Source of the DNA: Welwitschia mirabilis
Lineage: Eukaryota; Gnetophyta; Gnetopsida; Welwitschiales
Reading direction: 5' to 3'
DNA: 48,816 bases
Assembly: GCA_051453625.1 (NCBI GenBank)
Contig: JBOZIK010000001.1
Span: 122,516,644-122,565,459, forward strand
This document shows, piece after piece, positions 33,900-45,209 of this stretch. A program made the translations under genes and the position numbers. Numbering within the stretch: the stretch's first letter is position 1; every line of letters starts with the position of its first letter. The notes under the pieces are model-generated. The model made no database searches. It saw only the letters and a list, made by a program, of their open reading frames with translations, and was not told where the DNA came from.

Positions 33900-34829
33900 T
33901 TTCAATAGAATGTCATATTTGTTTGCTTGAGTGATTGGATCATTATTTGGGCTTGAAGCTGACTTCTTTTTATGATCCCTTTTCCTAACTTCTTGTCAGT
34001 CATTTTTTTGCACTTTCTCATTTTTCTTATATTTCTCCATCGTGTGCTCATTTCCTCCACACTTTGACCATTGTAATGGAATATTTTCAATTTCAAGGAT
34101 AAAAACTGATTCTCCCCACATAGTACCTAGGATTTTTTTTCTTTTCTTTTTCATTAGAGCTACCTGGTTTTATATAAACACATATTCTAGGTGTTGCCAT
34201 TTTTGCTGTTAGAACTATATTCCTATCAAGTTTATTAAACTCTTTCAACGTATCATTAAGTCACTTAAAAAAATCAAGATGCCTTATTTGTGGGTGCAGG
34301 TTAAGATATAGATTTAAACCAAAATGCTTTAAAAAATAGTGGGCTTATCAAGGATGAAGGGGGATCATTTAGTTAAGGCTAAACCTCTACAACCAAAAAA
34401 ATAGGGCCTTCCTACTAAAACCATATTCATTTCTTCTTCAATACTAAAAACAAAATGCAATAATCCATATTTGAGAGGGATTACCTTACAACTTGTAGAA
34501 AAATTCTGATCACAATATAGACACACTTTTTTAATGAATGGGAGCCCTCTTAAGGATTGAACTTTGCCAATGAGACTATTTCTAAAATAAGCCTCTAAGT
34601 GTTTAGAATAGTTGATGGACATCTTTACACGGATGATATCTCCTTTACATTTAAAACTAAAATCCAAGTTAAGAAAGCTTTGAGGCTTGTTTTTTCTCAC
34701 TGATGCCACATAATATTTGATGCCTAAGGACTCTGCCAACATTAGAAAGCTAAGACTTGTTTTTACTACCTTAGATACATCAAATACACTAGAGCTTGCC
34801 CGATTGGATTTTTCAGGTTTGTGAGTCAC
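33900..34829 (-). pseudogene. LINE ORF1: DUF4283-like region and zinc knuckle
   Basis: The minus frame 34829-34365 (154 residues) includes SFKCKGDIIRVKMSINYSKH, IPLKYGLLHFVFSIEEEMNM and VLVGRPYFFGCRGLALTK. These match the DUF4283 pattern with 'FxFxSEEDxxxVLxxxPWFFGGRxLxL'. Further on in another frame LKEFNKLDRNIVLTAKMATP and RICVYIKP follow. At 34030-34071 SKCGGNEHTMEKY is a CCHC knuckle with the outer two Cys replaced. ORF1 proteins of plant L1 elements bind the element RNA. The intact 154-residue frame is long for this region, but it lacks the domain's remainder. Confidence 0.75.
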
Positions 34830-36260
34830 AAATTAAAAAAAGTCCCCTTAGCGATGGTTTTCATAGTAGGATAGCATTACCAAGGAGCCAACAAATAGCA
34901 CGTTAAAGATGTACTTCATCAAGAAACTTTCAAGAAAAAGCCTTTACACTAGGAACCCTCTAAGAGAAAGCCTTTATGTGGAGAGTCCACAAGAAAGAAA
35001 CCAGTCCAGCGCATGGAAGACATGTCAGATTTGGGCGATCATGCCTATTACCTACTACCATATGTCCTATAAACCAAGCTTTAGCTTCGCTCCTTCACTG
35101 CTTCGGTACTTTGTTCTACTCTCCAAAATCTTTGATTTTTAGAATTTTCATTTCTTAATCCTTGAAGAAAATTTTAACATTATCCTCAATGTTTAAAAAA
35201 GTTTAGAAAAATTTAAATTCTAAATATTAAAGTTTAAAATGAAATAACATAAAGATTTTTATTATTAAAAATCAAGAGTGTTGTAAAATGAAAAGACATC
35301 TACTGCATGAACAAAAACATTCCAAACTAGAAGAAATACATGTATAATACTAAAGAAAAAGAATAGAAAATGGAAAAACCTTTATTAAAAATAGGTCTTC
35401 AAGGAGATTTTCCATGTGGAAAGTCTTCTCTTAAACCAAGGCTTTTTTAAATGCCACACAACGTGCTCATGATTTTTAAATTCTTTTATGCTTCATTAAT
35501 TTTTCCCAAAGATTTTATTATAGTTTTTGTGCATTTTACCCACCATTACATGACTCTCATTTCTTTGTAAAAAGAAGTAGGAATAGAAGACTTAGACCTT
35601 TATTATTCTTGTTATAGATTCCTTCTTTTAGACATGTGAAGATCGGACATCCATCCTTCGTCTTTAATCATATTTGTTACATTCTTTTAATTTAATTATT
35701 TGATAATTTATAATTTATAAAATTACCTTAGTCTTTAACCCTATAGTTTAAGTGATGAACTTGAGTCAATATGTTTGAAAACATCACTTAAAAGAATGGT
35801 AATGAGGAAGGCTCTTGATATTTTCTCTTGCTTCTTTTAGAACATTGAAGAAAAACTTACAAATGTTGAACGTTTTTCCATTTTGAGCAATAGAATTTAA
35901 TGTTAAAGAAGAAGAGTATGAATGAAGAAAATAGATTTTCATCATGAACTTAAATAATGTAAGTTGATATAGAATAATTCTAGGTGGGTACTATCTTTTA
36001 AGAGTGTTTCTACTTGGATGAGGATTTAAGGAGCAAGGAGAGCTGAGCTTAATAATAAGAGGCAGATGGGTGGCGGTGTGATGAACATGTAAGAGAGGAA
36101 CAAGAGAGGCTAGGAGGATCTTTGAATGCTGAAGTAGAAGAGGAAGCAGTTAGGTAGTATGGAGGGGAGTCGAAATGGAAGTGAAAGGTAAAGTGAGGGA
36201 AGGGGAAGTCGAGTGGTTTCTATTGCCTAAGGAGTTGGGATGTTATTAAGGTGAAAACAC
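34830..36260. other. No gene seen between two LINE relics
   Basis: A less AT-rich patch (34960-35100) has two short overlapping frames without family resemblance. It may be 5' UTR of the minus-strand LINE. Around 36000-36240 the sequence is unusually purine-rich on the plus strand (many AGG and GAAG units) and leads into the next LINE ORF1. Confidence 0.45.
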
Positions 36261-36269
36261 GGTCAGAGT

Positions 36270-36950
36270 TCTAACCTGTAACATAATGGCCTTCTCAGTT
36301 ATGAAACTGTTTCAAGAAAATGGTTCTTTCAAACTTAGGATCATGTCAAAGCATTATATAGATGCTGAGGAGAAATTTTAGTTTAGTTTGATAGATCATT
36401 TTATGTTACCAAGACCTAGATCTAGCACAGAAACAAAAAGGAAATGGGTATCCTTAAGTTGAACTCCTATCAAGTTAATTCAGGTGATAACGCTAGTAGA
36501 AGGAATTATTTTATTCAAATTTGAATTATAAGAAGACAAATAGTGTAATGATATGAGGACCTTGTTTTTTGAGCATAAGGAGTCTTTCCCTCACCTACTT
36601 GAGACTAAGAGAAAACTTTAATAAGATATTCCAAAAATTGTCTATATGGTAAAGTTAAGGGAAATAAGTCTAGATCTATGTAATTAGGAGTTCATTAGAT
36701 AACTAGCTATTCAATTTGCAAAGATTAAAAACGTGAATCCAATGATGGTAAGTAGGATTCGAATAGTTCTTATTAGGTTTTGGATAGAGATAGAGATAAC
36801 TAAAATGCTAAGAAAATTTAACCTAATTCATAGTTTTAGCAGTGCTAAAGTGGAGATTGAATATGATAACATTCCTCCCCTATGCTTGCATTCTATTGCA
36901 TGAGGAAACTTAGAAAAATTTTGTCCAAATCTTAACAACCTAATCTATGA
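36270..36950 (+). pseudogene. Second LINE ORF1 relic (DUF4283 and zinc knuckle)
   Basis: The plus strand reads, in one mostly continuous frame with several stops, EGIILFKFEL*EDK, IPKIVYMVKLREISLDLCN, IQFAKIKNVNPMMVSRIRIV and then EIEYDNIPPLCLHSIA*GNL plus EKFCPN. The last block is a CCHC knuckle (pattern CLHCHRxGHLEKFC) whose second Cys is Ser and His is Asn, with a stop in between. The preceding block fits DUF4283 of plant L1 ORF1. It has the opposite orientation to the LINE at 30.6-34.8 kb. No ORF2 follows directly. Confidence 0.72.
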
Positions 36951-38900
36951 AAAATCTAGGAGGAAGAGCCATGACACTATAAAATGTGAGACAGTGCAAG
37001 GTCAAAACTGTAAAGATTTAGGCATATTATGAAAGTGTATAGGATCACGAAGGAGAAGAAAGGTTTCCAAACTATTTTTACAAGGAACAAGGGAGATAGC
37101 ATTGTTATAACAGGTACAAGGGAGGAGTAAAAAAATTAGTCATAACCTAAAGGAAAAGAATAAGAGGATTCCAACCCACAAACACAAAAATAGAGTCAAA
37201 AGGAGGAAAATGAATAGGAGCAGATCCCCTTACTAAGGCAAATTCATAACCAAAAGAACAAGCAATTAGTGTAGAATAAATATTTAGCTTCAGGCAATAG
37301 CAACTTTGATGAGTCTAAATTGGAGTTAGACTATAAGAGTAAAGATGAATAAGTACAAGTGAAGAAAACAGGAATGCCTACCATGGTGGAAAAGTCAACG
37401 GAGGAGGCATCAAAAAACATATCAAATGGGTCTTAAAATACCCTTTTGGAGATGTCAGCCAAACCTACAAAGAAGAAAAATAAATATCTTAAGCTAGAAT
37501 ACAAAAGGCATGAAAGGGGCTTTAAAACTTAAAGTTTAAGAAGAGTTTACTAATAATTAAAAAATGAGGATAGCATGTCTGTAAAAGATAAAGATACAAA
37601 AATAGGATTTTTGAAATAAATTTAATAAAAAATGGAATATGGAGTAGGTTCATAGTTATGCAAATGTGGGGGTGTTGCGACTAACATCAACCTAAGTGAA
37701 AACTTAGGGAACCTCAAAATAGAATTAGTAGGTTGAATGCTTGATGCGAGAAAGAGGGCCTAGCCTCACCAATTCTGAGAAGGAAAGTTTGGAGATGCAA
37801 TATTAGATAATTATTAATGCAAAAATCATAGAATGTGGTAGGGTTCTAAAGCATAGAAGCTTAGAAGTTGAAGCTGCAAGTAGTCTTTTAGTCTCATATA
37901 AAAAAGGAAGGAAGGATTTTCACTATGAGATCTGCCCTCTTAGAGTGGTATATTACCAAATTTCTAAATGAATCTTTGACACTCAAGCATGTAAAATCTA
38001 ATAAGAGTAAGCATAAACACTAGTATCAAAAGCCTTTATCTGATTTTGAAGATGCTCTAACATTATCTGGTGGAACGCAGAGCAAGGGCAATGCTTACAT
38101 ATTTTCACATATAGCTTTCAACCAAGAAGTTTCCTAAGATAAGAAAATTTCAATGTTACAACCTTTATTGCTGAGAAGACCGTGTAATGCATAATGATCA
38201 TAGGTAAATTAATCTTTGTAATTTTATTATGTACTCATTAATTATTAATTCTCTTTCAGTGTTGGTGAATCATTTAAAAGGGTAGAAATGAAATTTTACT
38301 TTAAGGAAAAAGAAGATAATTTATTTAATAATTAGATTCTTTGATCAAAATAAATATGTAGAACTTAGTCACAACATTAAAGAACAAGAAAGAAAAAGAG
38401 ATATATCCCTACACATTGATTCTTCATAGAGGATCCTTCGATGCACTCAACTAGACCCCTTAATTTTTCCTTTTATTTATTTTTCTAAATCATCTTAAAA
38501 TCGTATGCACCTTTGCAACATTATTCTTATCTACCTCTATCTTTCTGTGCTCTTTTTCTTCTTCCTTTGCTTTGACCTTCTTTATGTTTTTTGCTTTAAA
38601 CCTTGTCCTCCTAATCATTGTGTGTATTTGACATCGTCTTTTGGTTATGGATGCGGTAGAAGTAAAGAAATTTAAAGAGGAAAGATAAAATGAGCAAGAA
38701 GAATTTAGGGCGAAATTGTGAATGTATGGAAACTAGAAGCCAGAAATTGCAATCAAATTTGGCTGCTTTGAGATTGAAGAGGAAAACACCAAAAGGAACA
38801 GGTCTTTCGCATGGGAGTCAGGTCCTGCACAGTTACTGGCCTTGAATTAATAACAAATAATAAAATCAGTCTTCACCAGCATCGTTTATGAAGTACCCCA
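36951..38900. other. No gene seen; decayed, partly purine-rich DNA
   Basis: Frames are short and stop-rich. The position after the ORF1 relic would suit a LINE ORF2, but no endonuclease or RT motif was found. From about 38400 the composition becomes less AT-rich towards the pseudogene on the right. Confidence 0.45.
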
Positions 38901-39088
38901 TCAGTCTCGTAAAGGGAAGTATGTATGCACCGGTCCACACAGAAATGGCTCATTCTCCCTATGTAAGGACGACTTATCTAAGCTAAGAACACGAAGAATA
39001 GTAGCAAATGGGAGCATGTTGATTCACCTAATCCACCTTTGCCTTCTCACATGGGAACACTTTGAATCTAAAGAACATTCCTATCGGC

Positions 39089-39445
39089 ATGGATTCTTCC
39101 TTGTCTTCGTCCCTTGTGGTTGCCACTCATTCTCTAAACCAGTCCAAAAGGATTAGTAATTTGATTAAAAATCCTATACCTATGGCTGATTCTATGTCAC
39201 CGCATTTGAGTATCTGCACCACGACTTGAAGGTTTTGTCGGTCGCAGATGGATACTATGACAATGATTATTATTTCCTAGAAGAAGAGGAAACTTATGTA
39301 AAGTACATCAATGGGCATCGTGGAGTTTATTTTGATAGCATTGGTGATGAGTAAGCTCAAATTGATTTGTTCTCAGAAGAAATCTCAAATCATCAATCAG
39401 AAAAATCACACAGAAGAAAGGAGTCATCTGACTTAGAGGAATAGG
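39089..39445 (+). pseudogene. Pseudogene patch 1 (possible first exon)
   Basis: ATG at 39089 opens 46 codons (MDSSLSSSLVVATHSLNQSK and on) to a TGA at 39227. A coding-like frame shifted by one base overlaps from 39220 (HDLKVLSVADGYYDND, then FLEEEETYVKYINGHRGVYF, then a stop, then SEEISNHQSEKSHRRKESSD). A single-base frameshift near 39225 would join them. The function is unknown. Confidence 0.4.
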
Positions 39446-39682
39446 GCATGCCTATAAGGATCTTAACTTGCCGTTGGAGGGCATTATAAGACGGTGAAGG
39501 GAGAATTGAATAGGATATATAAAGTCCAATTGATTAACACATCAAAAAGATGATAGCACTGTGATGCCTCAAGAGTGAGCTATTCTTTGTGATCACCTTG
39601 AAGAAAGCATTAGTTCAGATTATAGCAATAGAAAATGTGACAAATTATAGATGAAAAGTAAGATTTTCAAGTAGATCCATTT

Positions 39683-40497
39683 TTGATAGTTGAATCTATT
39701 TCTGGGCAATACAAACCTTCAAGGAATATGGATAGCTTCTCTGGAACTTTGAGGGTGAATTCATGTAAAAGTTTGTCTAATACCATCACCTTCGAAGAAA
39801 GCAGTTTGGGTTGCAAGATGCATATTCACAAATCTCTTCATAGTCCATATCAAATGGATCGATATTTATTTGACAGTGAAATATTATTTAGCTTTAAGTA
39901 TGGAGATTTGATAGCTTATCATGTTCTTTATCAAGAATTGGATTTGAACATGCCTGTATGACTTTTTTCTCCCCATGTAAACATAAACCAACTAGTTTCA
40001 GTAACCTGGAGCTTAGGCATAAACAAACGTATTTGGAGAGGTTATCGGATAAGCATATTTCTGATGAATCTAACAATCAAAGTTTTAATTCAACTCTTGA
40101 ATTTACAAAGAGTCATAAAGAATTACCTGTGTCTTGGACTACATCAGACTTATCTTAGAATGTAAATGATATAAGCATTAACATGTACTATGAACATTCA
40201 AGGGATTCAGATTTTGCAATGTCAATGCCTTATTCATCAGAAACCACTATAGGAATCCTGACACCTAAAACAAATCTTAGGGCACCAAGAAATGTATTCA
40301 ATTTTTCTAGCCAAGATATCACTCTTCAACTTGACTCAAACATTTTTCTGCTATTTACCACCTCATTTGATAGACTTAAAGAAATGAGTGATGATGAGCC
40401 ATTGCTTTAGCCTCTTACACCAAACTCTTATTCAAAAGAACACAGAACTTTGGATGATTTAGGGTTGGCTACAAAACAACTATTTGGAAATGAAGAA
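39683..40497 (+). pseudogene. Pseudogene patch 2 (long broken exon)
   Basis: A 92-codon frame (39683-39961, MIVESISGQYKPSRNMDSFS and on) gives way to the +1-shifted frame 39958-40497, which has stops only at 40156 and 40408 over 180 codons. It includes RHKQTYLERLSDKHISDESN, MYYEHSRDSDFAMSMPYSSE and LLTPNSYSKEH-like segments. It is hydrophilic and Ser/Asn-rich, without recognised domains. The low stop density in this composition is the main evidence that it was once coding. Confidence 0.42.
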
Positions 40498-43100
40498 TAG
40501 GCATGAAGGATGCCTTCAGAATGTCAAGTAAACCATTTGTAACCATAATATAACAAGCAAGGACAATGCCTTCATGCCGGACAAAACCATTTGGCACTTA
40601 ATCCTAGCCTCTCAACATTTTTATCTCCTACCAGTAATGTAAATCTCTTAAAATGTGAGTTTTCAAGAAGAAAGATTTCATCTCCCAAAAATAACTCAAA
40701 GCCTAAATCAAAGGCTACAGTTCACTAGAATGCTACTGGATGCTTTTCCATGAATGATGCAAAAAAGCAAAACAAGTGTATCTTCTAGGTTGTTGTTTCT
40801 CTCTGAAACAATTGAAAAGTCCAATGGTTATACCAACTTTAGTCATTATATTCAAAAGGGGTAGCATTAACCCATTGAGATTCCTTGACAAAAGCACACT
40901 ATCTAGGATTTGATGGTTTTACTAGTACCTTCTAAGATAAGCTTTTTAAGGGTTACAACATGAAGATTTACAATCAAGTTTTCTACACCTCTCTTTTTCT
41001 TTGTACATTTAGCATGACTAGGTTTGTGGGCGCGGGACGTTTGTTGCCAACAATATCCTTTGCTTCACAACACGTTGATTGTTTCAAGGATGTCATGTTG
41101 TTGTCTATCAGCTTGTAAGCATTTTGCTTTCGTGTATATGGTTTGTCCACCCATTAAGTTGGAAGCAATGGATAGGAGTTGTGGTAGTTTTGGTGCTTTG
41201 TATAGTAAACCTCATAGTTTATGCATGACAATCTTTGGCCTTGTCAGTGGGTAAATATTTCAATACCTTAGGTAGAGTCCTAATAGGCTGGAGGCAACAA
41301 TTTACACATGGAAGAGAAGAATTTAGAAGAGGCATAAATAGTAAGAATGAAGTTCGCTCTTTAGAATGGAACTTTTAAAAGCATTCATTAGGATTAGAAT
41401 GCATGGTTAATCCCTTCAAAATTACTTGATCTAGGAATCATGGCTAACCCTTATAAAAATCATTATACTAGCGACTATGCATGATATGATAAAAACAATA
41501 AAAAAAAGAAATAACTTTACAATGCAATATAAAAAAATATTATCATTAGTTTTTTGTGCTTAGCCTATTAAAGCAATGATCGTATAAAGTAGTGATGCCT
41601 TGAGCATATGGGATTAATTTTTTTTTTCTAATAAAGCCTACTCTTATGAAAAAATATTTCAATTCAAATAGCAAATAACTTACAAAATTGATCTGTAAAA
41701 CCTGAACTATGACAAGATCTAGATAACACTTGGATTTTGTAGGAATTGGTGAAATGTGTGACATCTGTTGGACAGAGGATTTTGTATCTTTGCTTTAAGT
41801 TTTCACTTCTCCTTTGGGTCATGGCACTGGCAGAATCTCGAATGAACTGAAGAAAATGTCAGGAGTTTGTGCCTGATACTTATCTAGCAATGTCGCCATT
41901 TCTGATGCTTGCCATGAATTCAGACGTAGAGAAATAAAGCAGTAAAGAAGCAGGCCTCATGTAATCTGGAGTCAAACTTCTACATTGAGAAAAATTACAA
42001 AGCCATTTAACATGCGTGGGCCAAGTCTCAACCCTCAAGCCAAGATTCGTCTTAGATCCAGATGCATTTTCTCAAATTCACTCATAGCATTGCAGGACAC
42101 TACAAATGTCCACTTCGTTCGTGTTTTCTTTAGATGTTAACTCAGTCTCCCTCTCTTGATTCTTTCTGGACATGACCTTCGGCAATGAGTCTGCAAGAGC
42201 CGTGCATTCTAAAATCTATTCTTTTCCAGGCCCATGCATTTAATCAGACTCGAAAGAACATGCATTTGCAAGTTCTTTTGTTTAAATAGCTACAACTGCA
42301 AATGCCATTACCACATCATTCATTGCAGCAATGCTGATTCATCACGTATCAACCACAAAAATGTTGGATTTCTGAAATGAGAACTCGAATTTAGAAATCA
42401 CATTAGAATTTAAAAATGGGAATTGAAATTACATAACTGGGAACCAGAACTATGAAACGCTGTAGATAGCATATAGAAAAGGAACTAGATTTGAAACGAA
42501 AACAAAAGGGATGGAGAGAGATACCCCAAAAATGGGATGCTTCCATGACAGTTATGATGCTATTTCAACCCTTCTTTATACACGGATTTGAATTGATAAT
42601 TTTAAATAGATTATAAGTAGCAATAACAGATTTGCTATATTTAAGTTTAAAAACAGTGATTTGCATCAATCAGCTGAAGCGCGTTGCCAATTTGGAGCTC
42701 CAAGTTGAGTATCGTTTCAACAAGAAGGATGTGTTCTACCGTCCAAATCGCTGAATAGGTAAGTAACGTGCAGTCCAGAAATGGATTGAAGAGTCCTTTG
42801 AGAGCTTTTATTGTGGCCACTTCTGAGGCAAATCCTTTACTGAGAATGTTTTAAGTTATTAACAGCTACATAAGAAGATCCGGAAAGAGTGTTTCGATTG
42901 CAATATTAGGACTTACAATCATACTGCACTCAATGTAATTCACCTAAAAGAAATGCGCATCTAGTAATAGCATTGGTAATACTCAAACCTCCAATAGTAA
43001 AAGTCACAACGAAGCTAGCGACACCGCACTTCTCGCTAAACATATCTCTCAGGAACTTCTGTAATTTTCTGTGGACAATGAAAGGAGTTTCCATTTCTTT
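40498..43100. other. No confident gene; possible intron of the pseudogene
   Basis: A 76-codon plus frame at 41024-41254 contains many Cys residues and is unrecognised. Around 41990-42290 the minus strand has a coding-like but interrupted stretch (SRKNQERETELTSKENTNEV). Neither can be assigned. The remainder shows no signal. Confidence 0.35.
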
Positions 43101-43107
43101 GTCCATA

Positions 43108-43560
43108 TTAACGTAAGTAATCCCAAACTCTCAGTGACCAAGTTTCTTGTCTAAGGTATTCTCGGTGTTCTTCTTTGGATATCCTTACAACACTTTCGAT
43201 GAGAACATATTCTTCAAGCTTAACTTCCAATGAGTCTTCTTGCCTTCTTTTACCAACATGATGCCCCAAAGAGGAGCCCTTTTTTCCTTTTCCTTTTTTG
43301 AGTAAGCAGACTGAATCAAAACATGTCCAGGTGGATTGTGAATGCATAGCGTTTTTAGTGGCACTGTCAAAGGGCCTGCTCTCCAAAGCTGAGGGAGCAC
43401 TTTCAGAAGAAGAAGAACTCACTCTAATCATTTCATTACACAAAAGCTCATCCACTGACGACATATCAATGGAAGTCATACACATTGAGAGGCTAAACTC
43501 TGGATCATTGTTGCTTTCTTTTCTGCTGCTGTTATCATCGTCTGTATGCAGAATGGACAT
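43108..43560 (-). CDS. Hypothetical minus-strand ORF, 150 residues
   Basis: An uninterrupted frame from ATG at 43560 to a stop near 43105. It starts MSILHTDDDNSSRKESNNDP, has a Ser-rich middle (VSSSSSESAPSALESRPF) and a basic segment (KKGKGKKGSSLGHHVGKRRQ), and ends SKEEHREYLRQETWSLRVWD plus YLR. An in-frame TGA lies just upstream of the ATG. It overlaps the acceptor side of the plus-strand exon patch at 43552. The same DNA also has a long but less protein-like plus frame. I do not recognise a family. It may be an exon of another broken gene or a chance frame. Confidence 0.28.
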   Translation of the reverse strand: MSILHTDDDNSSRKESNNDPEFSLSMCMTSIDMSSVDELLCNEMIRVSSSSSESAPSALESRPFDSATKNAMHSQSTWTCFDSVCLLKKGKGKKGSSLGHHVGKRRQEDSLEVKLEEYVLIESVVRISKEEHREYLRQETWSLRVWDYLR

Positions 43561-43769
43561 CAAAACTCAGGGCATGAGAGAAAAGAAAATGATGTGGAAG
43601 AGAAACTCCAAGATGTGGTGGTCTTCACAGGAGGGCCTTGGCCCTCAAAAAATGCCAATATCTTATCTCGTAGCCTACAGTCAAGGATTTGTGATAATAT
43701 ATCACAGGCCAATAATCCATTCTATCTTCTACGTTTCTGCTCTATTGAAATATTACTTGAATCTCCCAG
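43552..43769 (+). pseudogene. Pseudogene patch 3: exon with canonical splice sites
   Basis: The sequence before 43552 is a pyrimidine-rich tract (TTGCTTTCTTTTCTGCTGCT, then TGTATGCAG). The sequence after 43769 is GTAAGC. Between them 218 bp are open in one frame (72 codons plus two bases): NGHQNSGHERKENDVEEKLQ, then DVVVFTGGPWPSKNANILSR and FYLLRFCSIEILLESP. Splice sites on both sides of an open frame of this length support a genuine exon. The protein is unknown. Confidence 0.45.
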
Positions 43770-43948
43770 GTAAGCGACCCATGTTACAAGCATCTTGGGA
43801 AGTCGGACCTTCTATTAATACAAAGAGTTTGTAAACAAGATTTTGAAATCTGAAGTCAATATCTTGAAAATATCATTGTGACCTTAATGTCATAATTTAT
43901 TTCCCTTCAATTGCTTCCCATGATGACATGAATGCTATCTACATTTTA

Positions 43949-44767
43949 GATATCGAAGAAGAGATTCAAGCTAGTGCTTCAAGTTTGAAAAGTGATCCAG
44001 CACTTGATATTGTTATAGGAAATGTGCATTCTTCTTTGGGTAGCAAAGCTTTGGAACCTTCTCTTAGGAAGGAATCTTTATTTTCGTCTTTTTTGCAAGA
44101 GTGAGTTCAAGAGTAGAATTCCCTTAGAGAGTGATATCGAGCATGCAGATGTTGCTTTGCCTCTTAGATTTGAGGTTGATGCTGTGACAGTTGATAGTGG
44201 ATATGTAAAGAAGCTTCCAATTTGAATAATAATTGTGATAACAATCTCCTAGAATGTCATCTGGTGGAGATCTCTTTGAACGATGGTCGTTGTCACAACT
44301 TCAATGAAAAAGGTGAAAGGGAACCTAGAAATCCTTTATCTTCTTCTAAATATGCCTTGCAGGAAGAGGTCAGTGGCCACTCTTTGTATGAAGATAGAGA
44401 GTTTACTTGTAAAAGACAGGAACACTGAGCTACAACTATAGAAATTGAACATGTTGACTGTCATCAATCTCACAGCAAAGAAACCCTTAATCCAATCGAC
44501 AGGAATGATGAATAGGAGTTCTTGTTACTCCAGAGTGAGAGTAAATCTACTAGACATCTGACAACAGTTAAAAATGTAGGTCATGTTATAAATCGTCACA
44601 GTAATGAATCCTCTCAGTCTAGATACTACACAAATGGCCAGTTCAGTGACTTTGTTAACCGATTGGAAAATTCAACCAAGGTGGAGAGTCATACAGTAAG
44701 CACAAAGAAACACAGAATAGTAGCAATTCAAACAACAAAAATGAAAGTCATCTTCGACACAAAATAA
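43949..44767 (+). pseudogene. Pseudogene patch 4 (long broken exon)
   Basis: Frame 2 from 43949 reads DIEEEIQASASSLKSDPALD and on to a TGA at about 44102. The frame then shifts (SRIPLESDIEHADVALPLRF) until about 44205 and returns to frame 2 from about 44206 to 44767 with two stops (44426 and about 44511), reading NNNCDNNLLECHLVEISLND and HSNESSQSRYYTNGQFSDFV. Two compensating single-base shifts in one long coding-like stretch indicate decay after a period as an exon. No domain is recognised. Confidence 0.42.
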
Positions 44768-45209
44768 GGATTGTGGCTGGGATCAGAAAAATGAAAGTCA
44801 AAGTGACGATACTGGATCTAAGCATAATGTTAATGATGAAAGTTCAAGTGAAGGTTTGCAAGCAAGTTTACATAAAGACTCGTTACAGAAATCAAAGAAC
44901 AAAGCATTGATAGCGGTCCTAAGAAATTGGCCAAAATTCTAGAATGCCACTACAAATCTCTAGACATAGATGATGTTCATTGAAGGGAAGCCTATTCTTC
45001 TTCCACTTCATTTAATGAAACTGCAAAAGCGGTGTATATCATCTGCATATCATTGAACACCATTGATCTTCTTCGTATGAATGCACGCAAAATTTAACTA
45101 AGCCTGACTAAGACAATCAAGTCGTCCACAGTTCTGTAACTGCGTCTGTGATAGTAAAGTCAGAATTGCTAAGAGCTTATTACTCAATGCAGGGAAACTG
45201 ACAAAAAAG

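Larger units (their letters stand above)
30601..34829 (-). mobile_element. L1-like LINE, decayed, ORF1 and ORF2
   Basis: A non-LTR retrotransposon read right to left. It has ORF1 with a DUF4283-type region and CCHC knuckle (34030-34829), then ORF2 with an APE-type endonuclease start (33371), reverse transcriptase (32123-31418) and the region before a zf-RVT domain (to about 30601). The order and motifs are those of plant L1 elements. Stops and frameshifts are spread throughout. A 100-N gap with flanking duplicate sits at the ORF1/ORF2 junction. The 5' end is not defined. The 3' end may be the poly(A)-like tract at 28381 if the duplicated block between them belongs to the element. Confidence 0.87.

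Noticed and set aside
34909-35158. Two overlapping plus frames near 35 kb
   Set aside because: They contain a simple repeat of a short segment (AGAGAAAGCCTTTA-like) and no recognisable domain. The region is more likely LINE 5' sequence or spacer.
43298-43834. 178-codon plus frame
   Set aside because: It crosses the apparent intron/exon boundary at 43552 in a frame different from that of the supported exon, and its composition is not protein-like.
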